A stretch of 64,000 bases of DNA from Cyanobium sp. PLM2.Bin73 (lineage in GTDB: Bacteria; Cyanobacteriota; Cyanobacteriia; PCC-6307; Cyanobiaceae), in NCBI GenBank assembly GCA_007694915.1, contig REEV01000120.1, positions 34,640 through 98,639 of the forward strand, in the 5' to 3' direction. Below, one piece after another: positions 1 through 7,800 of this stretch. The translations under genes and the position numbers were made by a program. Position 1 is the first letter of the stretch. Every line of letters begins with the position of its first letter. The notes under the pieces were generated by a model that searched no databases, was not told the origin of the DNA, and saw only the letters and a list, made by a program, of their open reading frames with translations.

Positions 1-1
1 T

Positions 2-712
2 CCCGACCTGCGCTCCAGGGCAGCCAGCTGGGATCAGGCGACCTGGGTGACGGCCGGGCCGCGGCAGCCCCTGGCCCCTGGGATCGAACCGGCCCTCTGG
101 ATCGAAGCGGAGCGGGTGTGGCACCTCCGGGACGGGCAGCCCTGCGAACTGATGGCCGCCGATGCCCTGGCCATGCCGGGATCCCACAACCGTCAGAACA
201 TGCTGCTGGCGGTGGCGGCCGGGCTGGAAGCAGGTCTGGACGGCCCCACCATGGAGGCTGCCCTGCGAAGCTTCCCCGGTGTCCCCCACCGCCTGGAACA
301 CATCCGCACCTGGCGGCAGGTGCGGTTCTTCAACGACAGCAAGGCCACCAACTACGACGCCGCCGAGGTGGCCCTGCAGGCCCTCGACGGGCCGCTGGTG
401 GTGCTGGCCGGTGGCCAGGCGAAGATCGGTGAGGCCAGCGCCTGGGTGGCGGCCCTGAAGCGCAGCGCCAGGGCCGTTGTGCTCTATGGCGAAGCACAGG
501 GGATGTTCGCCGGGCTGCTGCGCGATCAGGGCTATGCCGGCCGCGTCGACACCTGTCCCGGCCTGGAGCAGGCGGTGCCCCTGGCCGCCACGCTGGCGGA
601 GGAACTGGGCTGCACGGCGGTGCTGCTCTCTCCGGCCTGTGCCAGCTTCGACCAGTACGCCGATTTCGAAGCCCGAGGGGAGCATTTCAGCGGCCTGGTG
701 GCCAGGCTCTGA
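2..712 (+). CDS. murD: UDP-N-acetylmuramoylalanine--D-glutamate ligase, 3' part
   Basis: Cytoplasmic Mur ligase that adds D-glutamate to UDP-MurNAc-L-Ala in peptidoglycan precursor synthesis. The reading frame is open to the left edge, so the gene starts outside the window; a GTG at 47 is internal. Visible are the central-domain end (HNRQNMLLAVAAGL) and the C-terminal ligase domain, with FNDSKATN (binding and carbamoyl-lysine region of the family), LAGGQAKIGE and the closing LLSPACASFDQYADFEARGEHF-type segment (about the last 25 residues), which is diagnostic for MurD. About 236 residues are present out of roughly 450-470. The next gene follows after 32 nt on the same strand. Confidence 0.93.
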   Translation, partial: PDLRSRAASWDQATWVTAGPRQPLAPGIEPALWIEAERVWHLRDGQPCELMAADALAMPGSHNRQNMLLAVAAGLEAGLDGPTMEAALRSFPGVPHRLEHIRTWRQVRFFNDSKATNYDAAEVALQALDGPLVVLAGGQAKIGEASAWVAALKRSARAVVLYGEAQGMFAGLLRDQGYAGRVDTCPGLEQAVPLAATLAEELGCTAVLLSPACASFDQYADFEARGEHFSGLVARL

Positions 713-744
713 TCCAGGGAGCCCCGGAGCAGACGGCCAGCAGG

Positions 745-1239
745 GTGATCCGTAGCATCCACGCAGATGAGCAAACGCCTGCGGTGGCCTACTGGCTGAT
801 GAAGAGCGAGCCGGATGTCTACGGCATCGAGCATCTGCAGCGGGAGCAGACCACCCTCTGGGACGGCATCCGCAACTACCAGGCGCGCAACTTCATGCGC
901 AGCATGGCCGTGGGCGACCTGGCCTTTTTTTATCACTCCAATACGAAACCACCGGGCATCGTGGGGCTGATGGAGGTGCTGGAGACCGGCTTGGTGGATC
1001 CCACCCAGTTCGATCCCAACTCCAAGTATCACGACCCGGCCTCCAGCCAGGACAGCCCCCGCTGGGACTGTGTGCGCCTGGGCTACGTGCGCCAGTTCCC
1101 CACCCTGCTGTCGCTGGAGACCCTGCGGCAGACCTTCACCACGGAGCAATTGGGAGTGGTGCGCCGGGGCAACCGCCTCTCCATCCTGCCGGTGCCGGAC
1201 AGCATCGCTGAGCGGATCCTGAAGCTGCTGGAGAGCTGA
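745..1239 (+). CDS. EVE domain protein (PUA-like fold)
   Basis: A 164-residue protein made almost entirely of an EVE domain, as in thymocyte nuclear protein 1 relatives. Recognisable segments are YWLMKSEPDVYGIEHL near residue 15, LWDGIRNYQARNFMR near 36 and GDLAFFYHSN near 58. The family has a PUA-like fold and is thought to bind modified bases in nucleic acid; the substrate here is unknown. The start is GTG at 745; the nearby ATG at 767 is in another frame. The stop overlaps the ATG of the following membrane protein (TGATG at 1237-1241), so the two are probably co-translated. Confidence 0.85.
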   Translation: MIRSIHADEQTPAVAYWLMKSEPDVYGIEHLQREQTTLWDGIRNYQARNFMRSMAVGDLAFFYHSNTKPPGIVGLMEVLETGLVDPTQFDPNSKYHDPASSQDSPRWDCVRLGYVRQFPTLLSLETLRQTFTTEQLGVVRRGNRLSILPVPDSIAERILKLLES

Positions 1240-2021
1240 TGGGGGCCACCGCGCCCACGACCCCACCGATCGCCATCCGCCGCGCTCTGGAAGAGGGCTG
1301 GGCTGGCTTCCGCCGCGGCAGCAGCACCTTGATCCCATTCACCCTGCTGGTGGGCGGCCTGAATGTGCTCTGCCAACTGGCCATCCGCTTCAGCGGCGAG
1401 CGGATCGTCAATGTCTATGGCCAGACCGATGCGCTGGCGCGCACAGGCTTTCTGCTGGCCTGGCTCGCCTACCTGCTCAGCAACCTCTGGCTGGTGGTGG
1501 GCCTGCTGCAAGGGGCGAACATGGCGCTGGAACGGCAGCGGCCGCGGCTGCGGGATCTGTTGCGGCTGGACTGGCGGGCCCTGGGGCGAGCTGGCGGCAC
1601 GTTGGCCCTGGTGCTGCTGGTGCTGGCGGTGATCTTCCGTCTGGCCCAGGCCAGTGCCTGGCTGTTGGCCCTGCTGCAGCCCCTGCTGGTGGCGCTGCCA
1701 CTGCTGGCGGGGGGGGCCGCGGTGATCTACGTGGTCACCGACCAGCTGCTCAGCCTGCCCCTGACCGTGCTGGGGGGCCATGGGCCCCTGGAGTCGTTCC
1801 GCCGCGGCCGGGCCGCCATCGACCCCCACTGGCTGCAGGCCCTGGGCCTGACGCTGCTGCTGGGTCTGGTGCTGCTGTCGGGGTTTCTGCTGCTGGTGGT
1901 GGGCCTCGCGGCATCCCTTCCGGTGACGGCCTGCATCCTGGTGGCGGCCTACCGCCAGCTGTTCACCCGCCGTGGAAGGGTCCCCGAGAGGGGAACAGAT
2001 GGGCCAGGTAGCAGCGGGTGA
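1239..2021 (+). CDS. Multi-pass membrane protein of unknown function
   Basis: A 260-residue protein whose ATG overlaps the stop of the EVE gene. After a short soluble N-terminus with an EEGWAGFRRGS segment it has about six hydrophobic stretches (around residues 28-45, 65-90, 115-150, 150-175, 200-235), rich in Leu, Ala and Val, separated by Arg-rich loops. I do not recognise a named family; the layout resembles other small integral membrane proteins of picocyanobacteria. Its last 59 nt overlap the 3' end of the convergent DUF2811 gene. No catalytic motif is visible. Confidence 0.7.
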   Translation: MGATAPTTPPIAIRRALEEGWAGFRRGSSTLIPFTLLVGGLNVLCQLAIRFSGERIVNVYGQTDALARTGFLLAWLAYLLSNLWLVVGLLQGANMALERQRPRLRDLLRLDWRALGRAGGTLALVLLVLAVIFRLAQASAWLLALLQPLLVALPLLAGGAAVIYVVTDQLLSLPLTVLGGHGPLESFRRGRAAIDPHWLQALGLTLLLGLVLLSGFLLLVVGLAASLPVTACILVAAYRQLFTRRGRVPERGTDGPGSSG

Positions 2022-2265
2022 CATCCCGGCTCTGCACCCCGTTCTGCACCAGGAAACCAGCCACGGCCGCCTGGAACAGGCGGTACTGATCCCAGTTGGG
2101 ATGGGCGTCGATGAACAGCCGCATCGACACCAGCAGGGCCTCGGGCACCTCCGCCCGCAGGCTCACCATTGGTTCACTCTGGCCTGGCGGCTGGCCCTCG
2201 GCAGCCGGCGGATGGCCGGATTCGGCAGCGCGGGTGGAGCGGCTGATCGTGACCTTCGTTTCCAT
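1963..2265 (-). CDS. DUF2811 family protein
   Basis: A 100-residue cyanobacterial protein of unknown function. The family core is the C-terminal two thirds: VSLRAEVPEALLVSMRLF, then DAHPNWDQYRLFQAAVAGFLVQNG and a closing RDVTRCYLAHLF. The first 30 residues are low-complexity (Ala, Gly, Pro). ATG at 2265 is chosen because the open frame upstream encodes nothing family-like; residues before it are Gly/Trp-rich noise. The short helical core resembles ribbon-helix-helix or CopG-like small proteins in size, but no DNA-binding role is established. It converges on and overlaps the upstream membrane-protein gene. Confidence 0.75.
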   Translation of the reverse strand: METKVTISRSTRAAESGHPPAAEGQPPGQSEPMVSLRAEVPEALLVSMRLFIDAHPNWDQYRLFQAAVAGFLVQNGVQSRDVTRCYLAHLFPSRGPFHGG

Positions 2266-2649
2266 GGCTCTTCCCCTGAAGCGAGCCCAAGAATCCCGAA
2301 CGCCCCCGGGGCCGTCAAATCCGGGCCAGCGGCCCAGCTGCAGCCCCTCCCAGCCTGAGATCCCAGTGCAGACCAGGGTTCCCGGCAAGGAGCGCGACGC
2401 CCGGCCCGGACGCCGGGGGCACGGCAGCCGCTGTCAAGGGCAGGCTGGGCAAGCGGGCCGTATTCCACAGCACCACGGGAGAGAGAGAGGGTCGCGGCCT
2501 TGCCCTGGGGAAAGCCTGGGGAAAAGCCAAGCACCGCGGGGGGGATCCAGCCCCAGGCCGGAGTGATCAGCAGTGCTGATCAGCGGCCAGCAGGCTGGCC
2601 ATTCTCAGGGTCACGGCTGCTTCATGCTGATGCCCCGCATGCCTTGGCC
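2266..2649. other. Divergent intergenic region, 384 bp
   Basis: Lies between the start of the leftward DUF2811 gene and the start of the rightward dehydrogenase gene. No convincing ORF or RNA gene is seen. It contains a short GAGAGAGAGA run near 2481 and two adjacent palindromes at 2564-2600 listed separately. Promoters for both flanking genes should lie here, but no clear -35/-10 pair stands out. Confidence 0.5.
2564..2600. promoter_or_regulatory. Two adjacent palindromes upstream of dehydrogenase gene
   Basis: TGATCAGCA (2564-2572) and TGCTGATCA (2574-2582) form a perfect 9-bp inverted repeat around one base. Two bases later GGCCAGC (2585-2591) and GCTGGCC (2594-2600) form a second perfect one. 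They sit 50-86 bp before the ATG at 2650, a position suited to an operator or a 5' leader hairpin. No T-run follows, so a terminator is unlikely. Confidence 0.4.
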
Positions 2650-3519
2650 ATGGCTGGCATCACCACCGTTGCTCTGCTGGGAACCGGGCTGCTCGGGACC
2701 GCCATCGGCCAGCGGCTGCTGGAGCAGGACGTGGTGGTGCAGGCCTGGAATCGCAGCCACCAGCGGCTGCAGCCGTTGGTGGCGCTCGGTGCCAGGGGCT
2801 GCCGCGAACCGCAGGAGGCCCTGGAGGGCTGCGACTGGGGGATCACGGTGCTCAGCGATGGGGCCGCGACGCGGTCGGTGCTGCAGCGCTGCCCCCTCCA
2901 CAGCCAACGGGTGCTCCAGATGGGCACCATCGCCCCTGCCGAGAGCCGCGAACTCGGGGAGGCGATCGGCGCGGCGGGCGGCGCCTACCTGGAGGTGCCG
3001 GTGCTGGGCAGCCGCCCGGAGGCCCTGGCCGGCAGGTTGCAGGTGATGGCCGCCGGCCCAGTGGCCCTGTTCGATGCGGCGCTGCCCGTGCTCACGCGGC
3101 TGGGCCCGGAGCCACGGCTGCTGGGCCCACTGGGTGCTGCGCTGGAGACCAAGCTGGCTCTCAACCAGCTGATCGCCAGCCTCACCCACGCCTTCAGCCT
3201 GTCTCTGCATCTGGTGCAGTCCTGCGGCGTGGATGTGGAGCGCTTCATGGACCTGCTGCGCGGCAGTGCTCTTTACGCCCCCACCTTCGACAAGAAGCTG
3301 CCGCGCCTGCTGGCAGACGACTACGACCACCCCAACTTTCCCACGGCTCACCTGCGCAAGGATCTGTTGCTGTTCCTGGCGGCGGCCCGGGAGCGGGGCC
3401 TCGACACCAGTGGCCTGCAGGGCCTGGCGGATCTCCTGGCCCAGGCTGAAGCAGGCCCGCTGGATGCCCTCGACTACAGCGCCCTGCACCGGCTCACGGC
3501 CAGGCCCGATCAGCCCTGA
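2650..3519 (+). CDS. NAD(P)-dependent beta-hydroxyacid dehydrogenase family protein
   Basis: A 289-residue cytosolic oxidoreductase of the 3-hydroxyisobutyrate dehydrogenase / 6-phosphogluconate dehydrogenase-like family. The Rossmann glycine motif GTGLLG is at residues 11-16, the substrate-loop equivalent PVLGSRPEALAG near 117, and the catalytic lysine in ETKLALNQL near 174. The C-terminal all-alpha dimerisation domain follows. ATG at 2650 places the Rossmann strand at the N-terminus as in the family; the frame is open further upstream to 2500 but encodes no homologous sequence there. The substrate cannot be assigned; glyoxylate or succinic semialdehyde reductases belong to the same family. 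The 3' end overlaps the DUF1818 gene by 26 nt. Confidence 0.85.
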   Translation: MAGITTVALLGTGLLGTAIGQRLLEQDVVVQAWNRSHQRLQPLVALGARGCREPQEALEGCDWGITVLSDGAATRSVLQRCPLHSQRVLQMGTIAPAESRELGEAIGAAGGAYLEVPVLGSRPEALAGRLQVMAAGPVALFDAALPVLTRLGPEPRLLGPLGAALETKLALNQLIASLTHAFSLSLHLVQSCGVDVERFMDLLRGSALYAPTFDKKLPRLLADDYDHPNFPTAHLRKDLLLFLAAARERGLDTSGLQGLADLLAQAEAGPLDALDYSALHRLTARPDQP

Positions 3520-3883
3520 ACGCCAGGCCCTGGCGCAGGGCCGCCACCACAGACTGGGAGGCGACCTCACTCCAGCCGGCCTCCACCCCCCGGGCCGCAG
3601 CTCCGGGAGTGAGGACAAAGCGCAGCCGCCAGGCCTGGGGACGCCCCTCCAGCTCCAACCAAAGCGACCCCCTCTCCAACTCCAGGCTCACCTCCTCTTC
3701 TGGCATCAGGCGATCGGCCAGCTCGGCCAGCTCATCGGCCAGGCGGCAACAGCCCTCTGCCAGAGCCCGGGCCTCGTCGGCCTGCAACTCCACCGCCCAG
3801 CCCTCGCCGCCGAGCAGCACCGGGAAGGAGCCGCGGCCGGGATCCAGGCACAACCTCCAGCCAGGACCCTCGTGAACCTCCAA
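3494..3883 (-). CDS. DUF1818 family protein
   Basis: A 129-residue protein of a family found in cyanobacteria and plastid lineages, function unknown. Family-like features are GPGWRLCLDPGRGSFPVLLGGEGWA-type sequence at residues 6-30, the acidic helical middle (LADELAELADRLMPEEE) and beta-strand pairs LELERGSLWLELEG and WRLRFVLTPG. It starts 2 nt after the rpoZ stop, so it is almost certainly co-transcribed with the omega subunit gene. It ends inside the 3' end of the convergent dehydrogenase gene. Confidence 0.8.
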   Translation of the reverse strand: MEVHEGPGWRLCLDPGRGSFPVLLGGEGWAVELQADEARALAEGCCRLADELAELADRLMPEEEVSLELERGSLWLELEGRPQAWRLRFVLTPGAAARGVEAGWSEVASQSVVAALRQGLAFRADRAWP

Positions 3884-3885
3884 GC

Positions 3886-4116
3886 TCAGCCGGGCAGCAG
3901 GGCAGGCTGATCCTGCTCGTCGCTGAGTTCGACGATGGCCCGCTGCACGGGCTTGATCATCGAGTCGTCCAGCAGCCCGTCGAAATCATCGAAGCGGCGC
4001 TGCTTGGCCCGAAAGGCGATGCGCACGGTGGTGAGGTAGCGGTTGCTGGAGTGGCGGATGAGGCTCTCGGCCCGCTGGGCCAGGTCCTTGGAATTCACCT
4101 CGAGTCCGGTTTGCAT
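3886..4116 (-). CDS. rpoZ: RNA polymerase omega subunit
   Basis: A 76-residue subunit that helps fold and assemble the beta' subunit of RNA polymerase. The cyanobacterial form is recognisable from [26 protein letters not shown] (residues 13-38, the conserved helix), [10 protein letters not shown] and the C-terminal [20 protein letters not shown]. It is the first gene of a leftward pair with DUF1818 and diverges from the Hsp70-like gene, whose ATG is 66 nt away. Confidence 0.93.
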   Translation of the reverse strand: MQTGLEVNSKDLAQRAESLIRHSSNRYLTTVRIAFRAKQRRFDDFDGLLDDSMIKPVQRAIVELSDEQDQPALLPG

Positions 4117-4182
4117 CCGACGGCAGCCACAGCCCCCAACTTAGTGGAAGGCGGCTAGAAGTCCCTGATTCAGGGCAGCTCG

Positions 4183-5730
4183 ATGCAGGGCACCGTGGCC
4201 ATCGACCTGGGCAGCACCACCACCGTGGTGGCCCATCAGGCCCCCGCAGGCACGCCCGAGCTGTTGGCCGTTCCCCCCTACAGCCTGGCCTCCCCTGTGG
4301 TGGTGCCCTCGCTGCTGTGGTTCCACCACGACAGCCAGTCCCGCCCCCTGATCGGCCGGCAGGTGCTGGAGGCGGGTCTGGCCCACCAGGACGATCCCCG
4401 CCTGCAGCGCGACTTCAAACGCCGCATCGGCTCCGCTGCGGCGTCCCGCGGAGCCGGGGGGGTCAGCCCTGAACAGGCCGGCAGACTGCTGCTGCACCAT
4501 CTCTGGCGGGCCCTGCCGGCCGGACTGGAGCCCCGGCGGCTGGTGCTCACCGCCCCGGTGGAGGCCTACCGCGGCTACCGCCAGTGGCTGCTGCAGGTGT
4601 GCAGCGACCTGGAGGTGCCCGAGCTGGCCCTGGTGGATGAACCCACCGCCGCGGCGATCGGAGCCGGACTGCCCGCCGGCAGCACGGTGCTGGTGCTGGA
4701 TCTGGGAGGGGGCACGATCGATCTCTCCCTGGTGCAGCTGGAGGGGGGCGAAGGCCGGGCGGCACCGATCGCCCAGCTGCTGCGCTTCGCCGGCCGCAAC
4801 CTCCACGACAGCCGCCAGCAGCTGCGCTGCGCCCGGGTGATCGGCAAGGCCGGGGTGGCGCTGGGCGGTCGCGACATCGACCGCTGGATCGCCGCCCTGC
4901 TCTGCCCCGACCAGGCGACCAGCGGCCCATTGCTGGAGGCCTGCGAACGGCTGAAGTGTCAGCTGAGCGAGCAGAGCGAGGCCCTGGTGGTGTGGAGTCC
5001 GCCCCAGGCTCCCCCGCGGGAGCTGCGGCTGAGCCGGGCGGCCCTGGACGACCTGTTGCACGCGTGCGGCCTGATCGAGCAGCTCGACGCCCTGCTCGCC
5101 GAGGTGCTGGCGGCGGGCCGCAGCGCCGGCATCTCCCTGGAGCGGATCACGGCCGTGCTTCCGGTGGGCGGCACCAGCCAGCTGCCGACGATCCGCGACT
5201 GGGTCCGCCAGCGCTGCACCAACGTGCCGATCCGGGACCAGCGGCCCGTGGAGGCCGTGGCCCTCGGTGCCCTGGCGCTGACCCCTGGCGTGCAGGTGAA
5301 GGACGTGCTGGCGCGGGGGGTGTCGCTGCGCTGCTGGGAGCAACGCAGTGGACGCCACCACTGGCATCCGTTGTTCGTAGCCGGCCAGAGCTGGCCCACG
5401 GATCAGCCCCTGGAGCTGGTGCTGGCCTGCAGCTGTGACGGCCAGCAGGCACTGGAACTGGTGCTGGGGGACCCGCTGGACGAGCGGCGGCGCGAAGTGG
5501 TGTTTGAAGCCGGTCTGCCGGTGCTGCGCAGCCGGGACGCCGGCGCCGCCAGAGTGCAGCCCTGGGCCCAGCGCCCCGTGGCCCTGCCCATGAACCCGCC
5601 CGGCCAACGGGGGCAGGATCGCCTGCGGCTGCAGTTCCGCATCGACGCCGACAGCCAGTTACTGGTGGAGGCCACCGACCTGCTCAGCGGCGAACGGCGC
5701 GGACCCATGCGCCTGGGAGCGGTGCGCTGA
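4183..5730 (+). CDS. Hsp70/DnaK-like protein lacking the full lid domain
   Basis: A 515-residue Hsp70-family ATPase. The nucleotide-binding domain shows phosphate-1 loop IDLGSTTTVVA (residues 7-17), VDEPTAAAIGAG near 150, phosphate-2 loop VLDLGGGTIDLS near 170 and the adenosine motif VLPVGGTSQLPTI near 325. A short beta-rich substrate-binding region follows and ends in LRLQFRIDADSQLLVEATDLLSGERRG. DnaK is about 630-640 residues, so the alpha-helical lid and EEVD-like tail are missing. It is a DnaK paralogue, not the main chaperone. A membrane-anchored protein starts 2 nt after its stop, suggesting a functional pair. Confidence 0.88.
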   Translation: MQGTVAIDLGSTTTVVAHQAPAGTPELLAVPPYSLASPVVVPSLLWFHHDSQSRPLIGRQVLEAGLAHQDDPRLQRDFKRRIGSAAASRGAGGVSPEQAGRLLLHHLWRALPAGLEPRRLVLTAPVEAYRGYRQWLLQVCSDLEVPELALVDEPTAAAIGAGLPAGSTVLVLDLGGGTIDLSLVQLEGGEGRAAPIAQLLRFAGRNLHDSRQQLRCARVIGKAGVALGGRDIDRWIAALLCPDQATSGPLLEACERLKCQLSEQSEALVVWSPPQAPPRELRLSRAALDDLLHACGLIEQLDALLAEVLAAGRSAGISLERITAVLPVGGTSQLPTIRDWVRQRCTNVPIRDQRPVEAVALGALALTPGVQVKDVLARGVSLRCWEQRSGRHHWHPLFVAGQSWPTDQPLELVLACSCDGQQALELVLGDPLDERRREVVFEAGLPVLRSRDAGAARVQPWAQRPVALPMNPPGQRGQDRLRLQFRIDADSQLLVEATDLLSGERRGPMRLGAVR

Positions 5731-5732
5731 GG

Positions 5733-6641
5733 GTGGACGACGCGGGCGCCGCACCCGCAGACAGCCAAACAGCCCCGCCCTCCCATAAAAATGGGAGATC
5801 GCGCGCGTTCGCCTTGGCCCTGCGCCACCACAGGCTGCCTCAACTCTTGCTGGGCCTCACCCTGGGGGTGGTGGCCCTCGGCCTGGGGGCGGTGTACTGG
5901 TGGGAGCGGCAGCTGCCCGAGCGGCTTGAGCAGGCCGCTGAGCGAGGCGATCTCGATGCCTGTGTGCGCTACGGGGAGCAACTGCAGGCGCTGCGCTGGC
6001 TTGGGGACCGGGCACCGGGCGCCCAGGCGGAGTGCCGCCGCCGCAAGGCCGCCCAGCTGTGGGAGCAGCGGCGCTGGGCCGAGGCCCTGCAGCTGCAGCT
6101 GCAGCTGGTGAACTCCGAGACCGGCACTCCCGAGGACCGCAGCCTTCTCGACGCCTGGCAGCAGAGGCTCAAGCAGCAGGCCCTGGAGCTCTTCCAGGCC
6201 GGAGATCTGGACGCCAGCCTGGCCCGGCTGGAGCCCATGGGCGAGCACAGCCGGCCCGACCGCTCCGCCCTTGGCGATCAGCTGCGCCAGATCTGGGAAC
6301 GCAACCGCCAGGGCCTGGAGCGATCACGGCGCCTGGTGGCGGAACAGCGCTGGTGGGAAGCCCTCGATGCCCTCAACCGCCTGGACCATCCCTGGTGGCA
6401 GCAGCAGGGGGAGTCGGTGCGTGCCCAGGTGAAGGCCAACCTCAACCGCCTGAGCGAGCAGGAGCGCCAGCGCGACAGCCACGGAGAGCTGCGCCACAGC
6501 GTGCCGGTCGAGCGCCTGGATGCGGAGGTGAGCCGGCTGATTGCCCAGGGGATGGATGACTGGGAGGCCTTCAACAAGGGCTGCGCGGCCCTGGGGGGAC
6601 GGGTGGTGGAGCTGGGCCCGGAATCGGCCTGCCAGCGCTGA
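5733..6641 (+). CDS. Single-pass membrane protein with helical repeats, partner of Hsp70-like gene
   Basis: A 302-residue protein starting at GTG 5733, 2 nt after the Hsp70-like stop. Residues 1-34 are polar, 36-57 form one transmembrane helix (QLLLGLTLGVVALGLGAV), and the rest is a long helical region rich in Glu, Gln, Arg and Leu with TPR-like spacing (LERAAERGDLDACV-type, AQLWEQRRWAEAL, ALELFQAGDLDAS). With one helix and a basic N-terminus the large domain may lie on the trans side of the membrane. I do not recognise a named family. Its tight coupling to the Hsp70-like gene suggests a joint role, which is inference. Confidence 0.68.
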   Translation: MDDAGAAPADSQTAPPSHKNGRSRAFALALRHHRLPQLLLGLTLGVVALGLGAVYWWERQLPERLEQAAERGDLDACVRYGEQLQALRWLGDRAPGAQAECRRRKAAQLWEQRRWAEALQLQLQLVNSETGTPEDRSLLDAWQQRLKQQALELFQAGDLDASLARLEPMGEHSRPDRSALGDQLRQIWERNRQGLERSRRLVAEQRWWEALDALNRLDHPWWQQQGESVRAQVKANLNRLSEQERQRDSHGELRHSVPVERLDAEVSRLIAQGMDDWEAFNKGCAALGGRVVELGPESACQR

Positions 6642-6682
6642 CGGCCTGCGTGACAGGATTGGCAGCACATCCCGGGGAGGCC

Positions 6683-6901
6683 ATGCAGCCAGGAGATCAG
6701 GTGAAGGTCTGCAGCAGCGTGGTGGTGTACCACCACCCCCAGCACCGTGGTCAGGCCTTCGATCTGCAGGGACAGCAGGGTGAAGTGCTGTCGGTTCTCA
6801 ACGACTGGAAAGGCCGGGTGATCAGCCCTACCCTGCCGGTGGTGGTGGCCTTCGGAAAATTCCGCGCCCACTTCCGCGCCGACGAACTGGAGCCGGCCTG
6901 A
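6683..6901 (+). CDS. ftrV: Ferredoxin-thioredoxin reductase, variable subunit
   Basis: A 72-residue SH3-like subunit that stabilises the catalytic 4Fe-4S subunit of ferredoxin-thioredoxin reductase, which passes electrons from photosynthetic ferredoxin to thioredoxin. The family pattern is nearly complete: MQPGDQVKV, SSVVVYHHPQHRGQAFDLQG, GEVLSVLNDWKGRVISPTLPV and FRAHFRADELE. ATG 6683 is chosen over an upstream in-frame ATG at 6650 because family members begin with this M-x-PGD motif and a GGGGAGG ribosome site lies at 6674-6680. The gene converges on pyrR. Confidence 0.93.
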   Translation: MQPGDQVKVCSSVVVYHHPQHRGQAFDLQGQQGEVLSVLNDWKGRVISPTLPVVVAFGKFRAHFRADELEPA

Positions 6902-6920
6902 GGGCGCGGCTGGGCCCTCA
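6899..6920. terminator. Hairpin embedding the stops of ftrV and pyrR
   Basis: TGAGGGC (6899-6905) and GCCCTCA (6914-6920) form a perfect 7-bp stem with an 8-nt loop. The left arm begins with the ftrV TGA and the right arm is the reverse complement of the pyrR TGA, so one structure closes both genes. There is no T-run on either strand; it may act as a bidirectional, non-canonical terminator or a 3'-end stabiliser. Confidence 0.45.
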
Positions 6921-7448
6921 AGGGCGCAGCAGGTAGACCCCCTCCTCCCCATCCACGCCCATGAGGCAGAGCTGGATGGTTTCCTGACGGCTAGTGGGCA
7001 GGATGCGACCACAGAAATCCGGCTGGATGGGCAGTTCCCGGTGCCCCCGGTCCACCATCACCAGCAGGCTCACACGCCGCGGCCGCCCCCAGGCCTGCAG
7101 CGCGTCGAGGGCCGCCCTGACGGTGCGGCCGGTGAAGATCACATCATCCACCAGCAACACGTGTCGGCCGTCGAGATCCACCGGCAGATCGGTGGCCTGC
7201 ACCAGACGGGTGCCGATGCGGTCGAGATCGTCGCGGTGAAAGGTGGGGTCGAGACTGCCCTGTTGCACCGCGTGGCCGCAGAGCTCGGCGAGGCGGTTTC
7301 CGAGCACCTCAGCCAGGGCTACCCCGCGCGTGGGGATTCCGAGCAGCACCAGGTGGTGGCTGTCAGCCACCGCTTCCAGCACCTGGGTCGCCAACCGGTC
7401 CAGGGTGCGGGACAGCTCAGCCCTGGAGAGGATTTCCAGGCGTTCCAT
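6918..7448 (-). CDS. pyrR: PyrR-type uracil phosphoribosyltransferase / pyr regulator
   Basis: A 176-residue type I phosphoribosyltransferase. The PRPP-binding motif VLLVDDVIFTGRTVRAALDAL spans about residues 95-115, and the hood region is upstream (VLLGIPTRGVALAEVL). In Firmicutes PyrR binds pyr mRNA and promotes attenuation; in cyanobacteria the RNA-binding role is less clear, so UPRT activity is the safer assignment. No pyr biosynthesis gene is adjacent and no PyrR-binding attenuator is evident next to it. It is transcribed leftward, divergent from gpmI. Confidence 0.9.
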   Translation of the reverse strand: MERLEILSRAELSRTLDRLATQVLEAVADSHHLVLLGIPTRGVALAEVLGNRLAELCGHAVQQGSLDPTFHRDDLDRIGTRLVQATDLPVDLDGRHVLLVDDVIFTGRTVRAALDALQAWGRPRRVSLLVMVDRGHRELPIQPDFCGRILPTSRQETIQLCLMGVDGEEGVYLLRP

Positions 7449-7469
7449 CGGGCCGCCGCGGTTGTGTAA

Positions 7470-7496
7470 ATCCTAGGGACCCGAGGATGTGACCAA
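7470..7496 (-). promoter_or_regulatory. Candidate pyrR promoter
   Basis: On the minus strand TTGGTC (7496-7491) and TAGGAT (7475-7470) are separated by 15 bp and lie 22 bp before the pyrR ATG. The -10-like element is good, the spacing slightly short. The implied leader is too short to hold an attenuator. Confidence 0.3.
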
Positions 7497-7642
7497 AACC
7501 TGACGGGAGAGGGGAATCGAAAGAAAACGGCAACTTTCGGGCTGTAAGTTGGGATTTCATGGCGTGCATCAGCATCCCCCACCGGCGACTACAGCCCTTC
7601 CACCGCAACCCTGCCTTGCCGGTGCAATCCTGACTCCACACG

Positions 7643-7672
7643 GCGCCCCGCAGCACTGCGCCCCGCAGCACT
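7643..7672. repeat. Tandem 15-bp duplication
   Basis: The 15-mer GCGCCCCGCAGCACT occurs twice in a row (7643-7657 and 7658-7672), followed by a partial third match (GC, then ACAGCGCCCC). It lies in the gpmI leader. The 15-bp unit length matches two coding tandem repeats elsewhere in the window, although the unit sequences differ. Confidence 0.85.
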
Positions 7673-7800
7673 GCACAGCGCCCCCCGCACCACGCCTGAC
7701 TCCACTGCGCACCACTGTTTCCTATTCCATTCCGTCAGAGCGCCTGCATTCCGTTTCAGCACTGAGTGCATGTCGTCCGGTGAATTCAGGTTCGTCCCCG

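Larger units (their letters stand above)
7449..7800. other. Divergent intergenic region pyrR-gpmI, 352 bp
   Basis: Holds the candidate pyrR promoter, a small hairpin (CGAAAG 7518-7523 with CTTTCG 7534-7539) and a tandem repeat at 7643-7672. The gpmI frame is open back to 7549 (ATG at 7560-area), but that stretch encodes Pro/His-rich sequence unlike phosphoglycerate mutases, so I treat it as leader. No RNA gene recognised. Confidence 0.45.
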
